A DNA stretch of 27,498 bases from Thermohalobaculum sp964467005 (GCA_964467005.1 CAYXPI010000031.1:1-27498), one strand, 5' to 3'; shown: positions 15,513 through 24,315, numbered from the stretch's first letter. The notes: generated by a model from the sequence alone, not told the origin. Numbers and translations: made by a program.

Positions 15513-16921
15513 GCGACCTCGCGCTCACCCCCCTCACCGAGCTCTCAGAGGCGATGGCGGCGGGGCGGGTCACCTCCCTCGAGGCGACGGAGGCCTGCCT
15601 CGCCCGCATCGCGGAGACCGAGCCCGTGCTCAACGCCTTCGTCACGGTGCTGGCCGAGCCCGCCCGCGCGGCCGCGGCGGCGGCGGATGCGGAGCGCGCG
15701 GCGGGCCGCGTCCGAAGCCCCCTCCACGGCGTGCCGGTGGCACTGAAGGACCTCCTCGATCTCGAGGGCACCCGCACCACCGCCTCCTCGGAGCACTGGG
15801 CCGACCGCCCGCCCGCCACCGCCGACAGCGCCGTCGCCGCCCGCCTGAAATCCGCGGGCGCCGTGATCCTCGGCAAGACCCACACCCACGAGTTCGCCTA
15901 TGGCATCGCGACGCCCACCACGCGCAACCCATGGGATCCCACGCGCATCCCCGGCGGCTCCTCCGGCGGCTCGGCGGCCACGGTGGCCGTCGGCGGCGCG
16001 GCGATGGGCATTGGCTCCGACACCGGGGGCTCGATCCGCATCCCCGCCGCCCTGTGCGGCCTCGTCGGGCTCAAGCCCACCTTCGGCCGGGTCAGCCGCG
16101 TCGGCGTCGCCACCCTCTCCTGGTCGCTCGACCATGTGGGCCCGATCTGCCGGCGGGTGGCGGATTGCGCCGTCTCTCTCGACGTCCTGGCCGGCTACGA
16201 CCCGCGGGACCCCGGCAGCCTCCCGGCCGAGGCGCCGTCCGCGGGGAGCGAGCTCGGACGCGGGGTGCAGGGGCTCAAGATCGGCCTGCCCACCAGCTTC
16301 TTCTTCGACCAGGTGGAGCCGGAGGTGGCCGCCGCCGCCCGAGGCGCCGCGGAGCGTCTGGCGACCGAGGGCGCGGAGATCCTCGAGCTCCCGATCCCCT
16401 TCGCCGACGAGATCCTGCCGGTGGAGTACGCGATCTGCCTGTCCGAGGCCTCGGCCTACCATCTCGAGCGGCTGAAGACCGCGCCCGAGAAGTTCACACC
16501 GGACGTCCGCCTCTTCCTCGAAGCCGGCGCGCTCCTCCCCGCCACGACCTACATCCAGGCCCTCCGGCTCCGCCAGCGCATCCAGGCGGAGTTCGGCGCG
16601 CTCTTCGGCGCGGTTGACGCCCTGCTCGCGCCCACCGTCTCGGCCGCGGCGGTGCCCTGCGGCACGCCCTCCGTCACCTGGCCCAACGGAACGGAGGAGG
16701 CGCTCAACCCCGTCTATGTCCGCCTCTCCGCGCCCGCGAACGTGACCGGCCTGCCCGCCGTCTCGGTCCCCTCCGGCCTCGACGCCCGCGGCCTGCCGCT
16801 CGGCGTTCAGATCATGGGGCCCGCGCTCTCGGAGGCCCGGCTGCTGCGCATCGCCGAGGCGCTGGAGCGCCTCGCCCCTCTGCCCGCCCCGCCCCTGCCC
16901 TTGAGAGGAGACGCGCCATGA
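15509..16921 (+). CDS. Amidase-signature hydrolase, AtzE-like
   Basis: A 470-residue amidase-signature enzyme. The catalytic triad is Lys80 (VALKD), cis-Ser151 (GGSSGGSAA) and nucleophile Ser175 (SDTGGSIRIPA), with the 24-residue serine spacing of GatA and FAAH. Length and the preceding AtzG-like gene point to the AtzE group, which hydrolyses carboxybiuret to an allophanate-type product. No cyanuric-acid hydrolase or allophanate hydrolase gene is present here, so another small amide or ureide may be the true substrate. It overlaps the upstream gene (ATGA) and the downstream amidase (ATGA). A GatA role is unlikely: gatB is absent. Confidence 0.88.
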   Translation: MSDLALTPLTELSEAMAAGRVTSLEATEACLARIAETEPVLNAFVTVLAEPARAAAAAADAERAAGRVRSPLHGVPVALKDLLDLEGTRTTASSEHWADRPPATADSAVAARLKSAGAVILGKTHTHEFAYGIATPTTRNPWDPTRIPGGSSGGSAATVAVGGAAMGIGSDTGGSIRIPAALCGLVGLKPTFGRVSRVGVATLSWSLDHVGPICRRVADCAVSLDVLAGYDPRDPGSLPAEAPSAGSELGRGVQGLKIGLPTSFFFDQVEPEVAAAARGAAERLATEGAEILELPIPFADEILPVEYAICLSEASAYHLERLKTAPEKFTPDVRLFLEAGALLPATTYIQALRLRQRIQAEFGALFGAVDALLAPTVSAAAVPCGTPSVTWPNGTEEALNPVYVRLSAPANVTGLPAVSVPSGLDARGLPLGVQIMGPALSEARLLRIAEALERLAPLPAPPLPLRGDAP

Positions 16922-18435
16922 CCATCCGCCGCCCGACCCCCGGCCAGCTCGAGGCCCTCGCCGCCGATCTCGGCATGACGCTCGCGCCCCAGGAGCTCGC
17001 CAGCTTCCACGGCGCGCTCGAGGGGATCTTCGCCCGCTACGACCTGGTGGACGCCATGGCGGACGAGCTGCCGACTGTGCGCTATCCGCGGACCCCGGGG
17101 CAGCGCCCCACGGCCGAGGAGAACCCCTACGGAGCCTGGTTTTGGAAGACCGAGATCCAGGGCGCGGCGGAGGGCAAGCTCGCGGGCAAGCGTGTCGCGA
17201 TCAAGGACAACGTCCAGGTCGCCGGCGTGCCCATGATGAACGGGGCCTCAACCCTCGAGGGCTACACCCCGGAGGTGGACGCGACCATCGTCACCCGGCT
17301 TCTCGACGCGGGGGCCACGATCCTCGGCAAGGCCACCTGCGAGCATTTCTGCCTCTCGGGTGGCAGCCACACCTCCGATCCCGGCCCGGTGCACAACCCC
17401 CACCGGATGGGCTACTCCGCCGGCGGCTCCTCCTCGGGCTCGGGCGCGCTCTTGGCCGCGGGCGAGGTCGACATGGCGATCGGCGGCGACCAGGGCGGCT
17501 CGATCCGCATGCCGGCCGCCTATTGCGGGGTCTACGGCATGAAGCCCACCCACGGCCTCGTGCCCTACACCGGGGTGATGCCGATCGAGCTCACCATCGA
17601 CCACACGGGCCCGATGACCAACACGGTGGCGGACAACGCGCTGATGCTCGAGGTGCTCGCGGGGCCGGACGGGCTCGACCCCCGGCAATACAACCCCGAC
17701 CCGGACACACACTACACCGCCGCCCTCGGCCGGGGGGTGGCCGGTCTCAAGATTGCCGTGGTCGAGGAGGGCTTCGGCCGCGCCAATTCCGAGGCGGATG
17801 TGGACGCCGCCGTGCGGGCGGCGGCCAACCAGCTCGAGGCCCTGGGCGCCACGGTCGTGACCGTCTCCATCCCCATGCACGACGCGGGCGTGGCGATCTG
17901 GACGCCGATCGCCCTCGAAGGTCTTCAGTGGCAGATGATGCTCGGCAACGGCTACGGCATGAACTGGAAGGGGCTCTACTCGCCCTCGCTCATCGACGCC
18001 CATGCGATGTGGCGCGCGAAGGCCGACGAGCTCTCGGCCACCCTCAAGCTCTCGATGTTCGCCGGGCAGTGGGGGATCGACGCCTATCGCGGCCGCTTCT
18101 ACGCCAAGGCACGCAACATCGCCCGGCGCCTCTCGGCGGCGTATGACCACGTGTTGGCGGACTGCGACCTCCTCCTCATGCCCACCCTCCCCCTCAAGGC
18201 GACCAAGCTGCCCGAGCCCGGCGCGCCCCTCGAGGAGGTGTTCGCCCGCGCCTTCGAGATGTTGGAGAACACCTGCCCCTTCGACGTGACCGGCCACCCG
18301 GCCATGGCGATCCCCTGCGGCAAGGGCGACGGGTTGCCGATCTCGATGATGCTCGTCGGGAAGGCTTACGACGAGGCGACGATCTACCGGGCGGCCGACG
18401 CCTATGCGAGCGCGGTGGACTGGACGACGCTCTGA
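16918..18435 (+). CDS. Amidase, Rhodococcus enantioselective/aliphatic amidase type
   Basis: A 505-residue amidase-signature enzyme with an N-terminal helical extension before the core. The triad is Lys96 (VAIKDN), Ser171 (YSAGGSSSGSG) and Ser195 (GGDQGGSIRMPAA), at the same numbers as I recall for the Rhodococcus amidases that accompany nitrile hydratase. The phrase GMKPTHGLVPYTGVMPIELTIDHTGPM is also characteristic of that group. It converts a carboxamide to acid plus ammonia; no nitrile-hydratase genes are seen here. The ATG at 16918 has GAGAGGAG seven bases upstream and overlaps the preceding stop. Two different amidases in tandem suggest successive or alternative amide bonds in the imported compound. 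Confidence 0.9.
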   Translation: MTIRRPTPGQLEALAADLGMTLAPQELASFHGALEGIFARYDLVDAMADELPTVRYPRTPGQRPTAEENPYGAWFWKTEIQGAAEGKLAGKRVAIKDNVQVAGVPMMNGASTLEGYTPEVDATIVTRLLDAGATILGKATCEHFCLSGGSHTSDPGPVHNPHRMGYSAGGSSSGSGALLAAGEVDMAIGGDQGGSIRMPAAYCGVYGMKPTHGLVPYTGVMPIELTIDHTGPMTNTVADNALMLEVLAGPDGLDPRQYNPDPDTHYTAALGRGVAGLKIAVVEEGFGRANSEADVDAAVRAAANQLEALGATVVTVSIPMHDAGVAIWTPIALEGLQWQMMLGNGYGMNWKGLYSPSLIDAHAMWRAKADELSATLKLSMFAGQWGIDAYRGRFYAKARNIARRLSAAYDHVLADCDLLLMPTLPLKATKLPEPGAPLEEVFARAFEMLENTCPFDVTGHPAMAIPCGKGDGLPISMMLVGKAYDEATIYRAADAYASAVDWTTL

Positions 18436-18502
18436 GCCGCGGGCTTGCGCGGGCGCCCCGCCTGGCCGAGGCTGACAGCCCCAGCCGGAACGGAGGCGCC
18501 CG

Positions 18503-20167
18503 ATGTCCGATCATGCCGATCTTGTCGTCCTCGATGGGCGGCTCATGACCTTTGCCGACCCGCCGCCCGGGGCCACCGCCCTCGCGGTGCGGGGTGGGCG
18601 GATTTGGGCCCTGGGCACAGAGGCCGAGATCGGCGCGCTCCGCGGACCCGCGACGGAGGTGGTGGAGGCCGGAGGCGGCACCGTGCTCCCGGGCTTCATC
18701 GAGTCCCACGTCCATCTCTTCGGCGGGGCGGCGGAGCTCGATGCGCTCAACCTGTCGGGCCTCCGCGGGATCGACGCGCTCACCGGCGCCGTGCGGGCCC
18801 GTGCCGCGGCCGAGCCGGAGGCGCGCCTGGTCTTCGGCGTCTGCGCGGACTACCCGATCCTCGGCCCGGGCCACGCGATCAGCCGGCACGATCTCGACCA
18901 TGTGCTGCCGGACCGGCCCTTCGCCATGATGGCGGCGGACCACCACACCGTTTGGGCGAACACGCGCGCGCTCGCGGCCGCGGGCATCCTCGAGGGCGGC
19001 CCCGCGCCGGGGGGCGAGATCGTGATGGGCCCGGACGGGCGCGCCCAGGGCGCGCTCTACGAGGTGGGCGCGTTCGGCCACATCATGAAGCTCACCCCTT
19101 TAGGCGGGCGCGAGCTCCTCGGCTATGTGACCGGCGAGGACCCCGACCCCGCCCCCACCGCCGCCGAGCGCGCGACCGACCGCGACGTGCTCGCCCGCGG
19201 CCTCGCCTACGCCGCCGCGCAAGGGATCACCACGCTCCACAACATGGACGGCAACCGCTACCAGCTCGCGCTCCTCTCCGAGATCGAAGCGGAGGGCCGG
19301 CTCGCGGCCCGGGTTCAGGTGCCCTTCCATCTCAAGCCCTGGCACGGGCTCGACCGGCTGGAGGAGGCGGCGGCCTGGGCGCGCGAGTTCGCGGGGCCCG
19401 GGGTCTGGTCCGGCCGGGTCAAGATGTTCATGGACGGGGTGATGGAGAGCTACACCGCCTTCATGCTCGCCCCCTATCCCGGCAAGCCCGAGACCCGGGG
19501 CGAGGCGCTCTTCGAGGCGGAGGCGTTCGCCGCGGCCTGCATCCGGGCCGACGCGCTCGGGCTCCAGATCTCGGTGCACGCGATCGGCGACGCGGCGGTG
19601 CGGCGCACGCTGGACGGCTACGCGGCCGCACGGGCGGCGAACGGCCCCAGGGATCACCGCCACCGGATCGAGCATGTCGAGGCGCTCGACCCGGCCGATC
19701 TGCCCCGGTTCGCCGCCGAGGGGGTGGTGGCCTCGATGCAGCCCCTGCACTCGCCCCTCGGCGGGCTCTTCCCCGTGCCCGAGCGCAACAGCTGCCTCCG
19801 CGACGACCAGCTGGCCCTCGCCTTCGCCTGGCGACGCCTGCGCGACACGGGCGCGCGGATGATCTTCTCCACGGATTGGCCGGTGGCGCCGCTGCCCGTC
19901 ATGCGCTCGGTGCAGGGGGCGGTGGCGACCTCGGTGCCCGAGGGCTGGGAGGATCAGTCCCAGACCCTCTGGGAGGCGCTGGCCGGATACACGGTGGACG
20001 GCGCCTACGCCGAGTTTTCCGAGGCCGAGACGGGACGGCTAGCGCCGGGGATGCGGGCCGACATCGCGGTGATGAGCGACGACCTCGCCGCCATGCCGCC
20101 CGACCGGCTCGGCGAGGCCCGAGCCCGGGCGACGATCTGCGGCGGCCGCATCACCCACCGGATCTGA
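18503..20167 (+). CDS. YtcJ-type metal-dependent amidohydrolase
   Basis: A 554-residue protein of the amidohydrolase superfamily (Amidohydro_3/YtcJ group). Candidate metal and catalytic residues are His69 and His71 (ESHVHLFGG), Lys307 (VKMFMDG), His359 (HAIGDAAV), His391 (HRIEHVE) and Asp458 (FSTDWPV). The N- and C-terminal strands form the small beta-sandwich domain typical of the family. Members cleave amides, formyl or ring ureide bonds, and the exact reaction cannot be told from sequence. A GGAGG at 18492-18496 lies six bases before the ATG. A 67-base gap separates it from the amidase, and the operon ends in a repeat–hairpin region. Confidence 0.88.
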   Translation: MSDHADLVVLDGRLMTFADPPPGATALAVRGGRIWALGTEAEIGALRGPATEVVEAGGGTVLPGFIESHVHLFGGAAELDALNLSGLRGIDALTGAVRARAAAEPEARLVFGVCADYPILGPGHAISRHDLDHVLPDRPFAMMAADHHTVWANTRALAAAGILEGGPAPGGEIVMGPDGRAQGALYEVGAFGHIMKLTPLGGRELLGYVTGEDPDPAPTAAERATDRDVLARGLAYAAAQGITTLHNMDGNRYQLALLSEIEAEGRLAARVQVPFHLKPWHGLDRLEEAAAWAREFAGPGVWSGRVKMFMDGVMESYTAFMLAPYPGKPETRGEALFEAEAFAAACIRADALGLQISVHAIGDAAVRRTLDGYAAARAANGPRDHRHRIEHVEALDPADLPRFAAEGVVASMQPLHSPLGGLFPVPERNSCLRDDQLALAFAWRRLRDTGARMIFSTDWPVAPLPVMRSVQGAVATSVPEGWEDQSQTLWEALAGYTVDGAYAEFSEAETGRLAPGMRADIAVMSDDLAAMPPDRLGEARARATICGGRITHRI

Positions 20168-20171
20168 CCGC

Positions 20172-20233
20172 GGCCGGACCGAGGCCGGACCGAGGCCGGA
20201 CCGAGGCCAGACCGAGGCCGGACCGAGGCCGGA
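20172..20233 (+). repeat. Tandem repeat of an 11-bp unit (five full copies plus a partial)
   Basis: The unit GGCCGGACCGA repeats head-to-tail at 20172, 20183, 20194, 20205 and 20216, with a partial sixth copy to 20233. The fourth copy differs by one base (GGCCAGACCGA). It starts four bases after the amidohydrolase stop. Near-identical copies suggest recent slippage. Copy number may vary between strains. Confidence 0.9.
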
Positions 20234-20261
20234 GCCGCCCCGATCGCCGGCGCGACGGCTC

Positions 20262-20312
20262 CGTCCTGCACAGGACGCGGAGGACGGGGGCTCGACGCCC
20301 CCGGTCTCCGCG
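20262..20312. terminator. Two abutting hairpins between convergent operons, probable bidirectional terminator
   Basis: The first hairpin is CGTCCT-GCAC-AGGACG (20262-20277). The second pairs 20276-20291 with 20297-20312 around a five-base loop: 14 Watson–Crick pairs, one G–U and one mismatch, with a perfect GGGGGC/GCCCCC core. They share two bases, so they could be alternatives. They lie between the ends of the plus-strand amidohydrolase and minus-strand potD. There is no U-run, so efficiency is uncertain. Confidence 0.6.
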
Positions 20313-20328
20313 CCCCCTCAGCCCGCAC

Positions 20329-21360
20329 TCACTTCTGAAGCTCGGTCCAGATCGCCGTGTAGAGCTCCTGCACCTCGGGCGGACAGGTGTTGGTGAACCG
20401 CCCGGCACCGGCGAGCTCGGCCGGGATCGCCACTTCGGGCGCGGTCTTCATGTCCTCGGGCATGAAGGCCTCGGAGCCCGCGATGCCGTTGGCGTAGCGC
20501 GCGAAGGCCGAGATGAGCGCCGCGTTCTCCGGCTCCATGATGAAGTTGAGGAACGCCTTCGCCTCGTCCACGTTCTGGGCGTCCGCGAGCAGGGCCACCG
20601 AGTCCATCCAGAGCACGAAGCCCTCTTGCGGGTAGCCGTAGCGCACATCCGGGTTCTTCTCGCGCGAGCGGAAGGCCGCGCCGTTCCAGTAGAGCGCGCC
20701 GGCCAGGTCGCGGCCCGCGAATTTCTCGATCACGCCATAATCCATCGAGAGCCACTTGTCCTTGGCGGCCACCAGCGTGTCGCGGACCTGGCGCAGAAGC
20801 TCGAGATCGCTCGTGCAGCTCTCGCCCCCGTGGTAGTAGATGGCGGTGTGCATCACGTCTTGCATCTCGGGCGCGACGTTGATCTTGCCGTGGAGCGCCT
20901 CGGGCGGGTCGAAGATCACCGCCGAGGTGTTGATGTCGCCCTCGTAAACCGAGGTGTCGACCACCACGCCCACCGAGCCCCATTGCCAGGGCACGGTGTA
21001 CTCCCGGCCCGGATCCCAGGACACGTCCTTCCAGCGGGGGTCGATGTTCTCGTAGTTCTCCATCTCCGGGATGCCGGGTTTCGCGATGAGCCCCTCGGAC
21101 ACCCAAATCGGCACATAGGTGTGGCTGGGCACCACGAGGTCGAAGCCGTGGCCGCCGGCCTTCACCTTGGCAAGCGCGGTGTCGTTGGAGTCGTAGTCGG
21201 TGATCGTGACCTCGATCCCCGTCTCGGCCTCGAACTTCTCGATGAGCTCGGGGTTGGTGTAGTTGCCCCAATTGAAGATGTTGAGCTCGCCCTCGGCGAG
21301 GGCGGCGCCGGGCAGTGCGAGCGCGAGGGCGGCCACGGCGGATGTCAGCTGTCGGGTCAT
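20329..21360 (-). CDS. potD: Spermidine/putrescine-binding periplasmic protein (PotD-like)
   Basis: A 343-residue binding protein with a 22-residue signal peptide (basic MTRQ start, Ala/Leu core, cleavage after GAALA). The mature N-terminus GELNIFNWGNYTNPELIEKFEAETGIEV is classic PotD/PotF wording, and FDLVVPSHTYV, VPWQWGSVGV, YWNGAAF and GFVLWMDSVAL correspond to the regions that line the polyamine pocket. The ATG at 21360 has GAGGAGAG upstream. It is the last gene of potABCD, 49 bases after potC, with a small hairpin in the gap. Ligand choice between putrescine and spermidine is not decided by sequence alone. Confidence 0.93.
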   Translation of the reverse strand: MTRQLTSAVAALALALPGAALAEGELNIFNWGNYTNPELIEKFEAETGIEVTITDYDSNDTALAKVKAGGHGFDLVVPSHTYVPIWVSEGLIAKPGIPEMENYENIDPRWKDVSWDPGREYTVPWQWGSVGVVVDTSVYEGDINTSAVIFDPPEALHGKINVAPEMQDVMHTAIYYHGGESCTSDLELLRQVRDTLVAAKDKWLSMDYGVIEKFAGRDLAGALYWNGAAFRSREKNPDVRYGYPQEGFVLWMDSVALLADAQNVDEAKAFLNFIMEPENAALISAFARYANGIAGSEAFMPEDMKTAPEVAIPAELAGAGRFTNTCPPEVQELYTAIWTELQK

Positions 21361-21382
21361 GAAACTCTCCTCAGTGTTTTTG

Positions 21383-21398
21383 GGCGGCGGGCGCCGCC
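21383..21398 (-). other. Small intercistronic hairpin between potC and potD
   Basis: GGCGGC and GCCGCC form a six-base perfect stem with a four-base loop, 12 bases after the potC stop and 22 before the potD ATG. On the transcript it is followed by CAAAAAC, not a U-run, so it is not a terminator. Confidence 0.4.
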
Positions 21399-21409
21399 GC
21401 GCGCCCATT

Positions 21410-22207
21410 CTAGGCAAGCTTTCGGGTGACGAGAAAGAAGATCGACAGGATCGCGACCGAAACGCCAAGGAGCACGGTGGAGATCGCGTTGATCTCGGGC
21501 GTGATCACCCGGCGGAGCTGTCCGAGCATGTAGGTGGGCAGCGTGTCCTGCCCCGCGGATTTCACGAACTCCGTGATCACCACATCGTCGAGCGAGATGA
21601 CGAAGGCGAGCATCGCGCCCGCCAGGATGCCGGGAAACATGAGCGGCAGCGTCACCCGGCGGAAGGCCTGCCAGGGCGTGGCGTAGAGATCGGCCGCGGC
21701 GGTCTCGAGCGTCCGGTCCATCCCCTCCAACCGGGCGCGGATCGGGAGATAAGCAAAGGGGATGCAAAAGGCCGTGTGCGCGGCGATGAGATAGAAGAGG
21801 CCGTGATACCCCGTCGCCTCCTTCACGATGGCGAACATCACGAGGAGAGCCACCCCGGTCACGATCTCGGGCACCATAAGCGGCTGGTTGATGAGGGCGT
21901 AGACCGCCGTCCGCCCGCGATAGGGGGGCGTGCGCGTGGTGCCGAGGGCGGCCATGGTGGCCAGCGCCGTGGCGAGCGCGGAGGCCGCGAGGGCGACGAC
22001 CACAGAGCGGATCGCCGCCTCCTGCACCTGCTCATTCTCCCAGGCCGCCACGTACCAGCGCCAGGAGAACCCCTCCCAGAGCGCGAGGTTGGAGCCCGCG
22101 TTGAACGAATAGATCACGAGTGTCGCGATCGGCGCGTAGAGCATGAGGAAGCAGACGATGGCGATGGTGGCGAAGCCCCGCTGACGGCGGACCGAGAAGC
22201 TAGCCAT
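21410..22207 (-). CDS. potC: Polyamine ABC transporter permease PotC
   Basis: A 265-residue inner-membrane permease with about six hydrophobic segments. The cytoplasmic coupling loop is visible as TLETAAADLYATPWQAFRRVTLPLMFPGI, the EAA-type motif of this family, followed by AFVISLDDVVITEFV, a well-known PotC phrase. The ATG at 22207 overlaps the end of potB by eight bases and matches the usual length. It forms the channel with PotB. Confidence 0.94.
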   Translation of the reverse strand: MASFSVRRQRGFATIAIVCFLMLYAPIATLVIYSFNAGSNLALWEGFSWRWYVAAWENEQVQEAAIRSVVVALAASALATALATMAALGTTRTPPYRGRTAVYALINQPLMVPEIVTGVALLVMFAIVKEATGYHGLFYLIAAHTAFCIPFAYLPIRARLEGMDRTLETAAADLYATPWQAFRRVTLPLMFPGILAGAMLAFVISLDDVVITEFVKSAGQDTLPTYMLGQLRRVITPEINAISTVLLGVSVAILSIFFLVTRKLA

Positions 22208-23147
22208 GGCCCGCGCCCTCCTTCTGCGCCGCGCGGACATAGACGATGAGCGCCACCATCACGAGGGCGAGGAGCGTGATCGAGAGCGCCGCGCCGAGCG
22301 GCCAGTTCCGCCCCTGGCCGAACTGGAGCTCGATGAGGTTGCCGAGCATCATGTTCTTCCCGCCTCCCAGCACCCGCGGGGTCACATAGGCCCCGAGGCA
22401 GGGGATGAAGACGAGAATCGAGCCCGCGACGATCCCGGGGCTCGTGAGCGGCACGATCACCCGGCGGAGCACGGCCAGCCGGTCCGCGTAGAGGTCGTAG
22501 GCCGCCTCGACCAGCCGAAAGTCGAGCTTCTCCATCGAGGCATAGAGCGGCAGCACCATCAGCGGGAAATAGACATAGGTCATGCCGAGCATGATCGAGA
22601 AGTCGGTGAACAGCATCCGGATCGGCTCCTCGACGAGGCCAAGCCCCATGAGCGCCGTGTTGATCACCCCCTCGGCGCGGATCCATTCGAGCATGGCGAA
22701 GGTGCGGATGAGGAGGTTGGTCCAGAACGGGATGGTGATGAGGAAGAGCCAGAGATTGCGCGTCTCCCGCGGGCGGGTCGCGATGAAATAGGCGGTGGGA
22801 AAGCCGAGGAGGAGGCAGGTGAGCGTGGTGAGAAGCGAGAGCTTCACCGAGCGCCAGAGGATGGCGAGATGCGCGTCCTGGATCTGGAGCTCGCCCGTGA
22901 AGATGTCCCGCGTGACGGCGACGGCGGCCCAGCCCTGGGTGGAGAACGCCCAGACGACGCCGCCGTAATCCCCCGGCTCGAGAAAGGAGTAGACGAGGAC
23001 GATGAAGAGGGGCCCGAAGGCGAAGAGAAAGAGCCAGACGATCGCCGGCATGTTGAGGAGCCAGCGCGCCCGCGCCGCCTGTCGCTCGAGATCGGGCCGG
23101 TTCTGCCGCGGCGTCTGCTCCGGCCGGGACTGGGCGCCGCCGTCCAC
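22200..23147 (-). CDS. potB: Polyamine ABC transporter permease PotB
   Basis: A 315-residue permease with a charged N-terminal extension of about 32 residues and six hydrophobic segments. The coupling loop LVEAAYDLYADRLAVLRRVIVPLTSPGI is the EAA motif, and PFWTNLLIRTFAMLEWI is shared with PotB/PotH proteins. The GTG at 23147 is chosen because it falls three bases after the potA stop. A later ATG at Met33 would remove only the charged tail, so the exact start is uncertain. Confidence 0.92.
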   Translation of the reverse strand: MDGGAQSRPEQTPRQNRPDLERQAARARWLLNMPAIVWLFLFAFGPLFIVLVYSFLEPGDYGGVVWAFSTQGWAAVAVTRDIFTGELQIQDAHLAILWRSVKLSLLTTLTCLLLGFPTAYFIATRPRETRNLWLFLITIPFWTNLLIRTFAMLEWIRAEGVINTALMGLGLVEEPIRMLFTDFSIMLGMTYVYFPLMVLPLYASMEKLDFRLVEAAYDLYADRLAVLRRVIVPLTSPGIVAGSILVFIPCLGAYVTPRVLGGGKNMMLGNLIELQFGQGRNWPLGAALSITLLALVMVALIVYVRAAQKEGAGHG

Positions 23148-23150
23148 CCG

Positions 23151-24287
23151 TCAGTCCCGCAGCACCTGGAGGGCCCCGGGCGCGAGCGCGATGCCGACCG
23201 CCGCGCCCTCCCCCGGCCCCTCGGCGCCGGGTCCGCTGTTCTGCACCCGCACGGTGAACGCCTCTCCGCCCGCCAAGGCGACGCCGTAGAGCGTATCGGT
23301 CCCGAAAAACGTCACTCCCTCCACCCGCCCCTCCAGCGCCCCCTCCCCCGGGCGGGTCAGCCGGGCATGCTCGGGCCGGACCGCCACGGTCACCCGAGAG
23401 ACGGCCGCCATCCCCTCCGGCAGGCCCGCCTCGAGCTCCGCCCCACCCGCAAGGCGCACGCGCGCGCGGCCCTCCTGCGCATGCACGAGATCGGCGAGGA
23501 GGAGGTTGGTGTCGCCGATGAAGTCCGCAACGAAACGCTCCGTCGGCCGGTGATAGATCTCCCGCGGCGCGCCCACCTGAAGGATCCGCCCCTCGGACAT
23601 CACCGCCAGCCGGTCCGACATCGTCAGCGCCTCCTCCTGGTCGTGGGTCACGAAGACGAAGGTGATCCCGGTCTCGTGCTGGAGCCGCTTGAGCTCGATT
23701 TGCATATCCTTGCGGAGCTTGTAGTCGAGGGCCGAGAGCGGCTCGTCGAGGAGCAGCACCCGGGGCTTCGGCGCCAGCGCCCGGGCGAGCGCCACCCGCT
23801 GCTGCTGGCCGCCGGAGATCTGGTCGGTCCGCCGATCCGCCAGCGCCTCCATCCGCACGAGCGCCAGCATCTCGGCCACCACCCGCGCGATCTCGGCCCG
23901 CGGCCGGCCCAGCATGCGGAGGCCGAACCCGATGTTGTCCGCCACGCTCATATGGGGAAAGAGCGCGTAGGACTGGAAGACGGTGTTGACCGGCCGACGG
24001 TTGGGCGGCAGGCCCGCAATGTCCTCCCGGCCGAGGAGGATCTGACCGGCGCTCGGCTGCTCGAAGCCCGCAATGAGGCGCAGAAGCGTGGTCTTCCCGC
24101 AGCCGGAGGGACCGAGAAGGGTGAAGAACTCGTTCTCCCGGATCGCGAGCGACACCCCGTCGAGCGCTGTGACCTGGGCCGGGCCGCTGCCGAAGCGCTT
24201 CACGATCCCCCGAACCTCGACCGCGGGCGCCGCGGCCTCCGCCGCCGGGGCGTCGCGCAGCCCGGCGGCCGGCTGATCGACGTCCAT
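23151..24287 (-). CDS. potA: Polyamine ABC transporter ATP-binding protein PotA
   Basis: A 378-residue ATPase with the nucleotide-binding domain first and a C-terminal TOBE-type regulatory domain (about residues 290-378). Walker A is GPSGCGKTT, the Q-loop FQSYALFPHMSV, the signature ISGGQQQRVALARAL and Walker B VLLLDEPLSALD, followed by the switch THDQEEAL. An alternative ATG lies seven codons upstream at 24308. The shorter start is preferred because a possible promoter would place the transcript start near 24308 and the length equals that of E. coli PotA; neither start has a strong ribosome site. First gene of potABCD. Confidence 0.94.
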   Translation of the reverse strand: MDVDQPAAGLRDAPAAEAAAPAVEVRGIVKRFGSGPAQVTALDGVSLAIRENEFFTLLGPSGCGKTTLLRLIAGFEQPSAGQILLGREDIAGLPPNRRPVNTVFQSYALFPHMSVADNIGFGLRMLGRPRAEIARVVAEMLALVRMEALADRRTDQISGGQQQRVALARALAPKPRVLLLDEPLSALDYKLRKDMQIELKRLQHETGITFVFVTHDQEEALTMSDRLAVMSEGRILQVGAPREIYHRPTERFVADFIGDTNLLLADLVHAQEGRARVRLAGGAELEAGLPEGMAAVSRVTVAVRPEHARLTRPGEGALEGRVEGVTFFGTDTLYGVALAGGEAFTVRVQNSGPGAEGPGEGAAVGIALAPGALQVLRD

Positions 24288-24315
24288 ATCGGCCGCGTCC
24301 CGTCGCATACCCCCG

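Noticed and set aside
15509..16921. Amidase considered as GatA of the tRNA amidotransferase, with the small protein as GatC
   Set aside because: No gatB is adjacent, the small protein ends in an AtzG-like tail, and the neighbours are catabolic.
20172..20233. Tandem repeats considered as a CRISPR array
   Set aside because: Units are 11 bases with no spacers and no cas genes nearby.
18445..21429. A plus-strand open frame of about 994 codons
   Set aside because: It is an out-of-frame shadow of the amidohydrolase and antisense to potD; its translation is repetitive and has no motifs.
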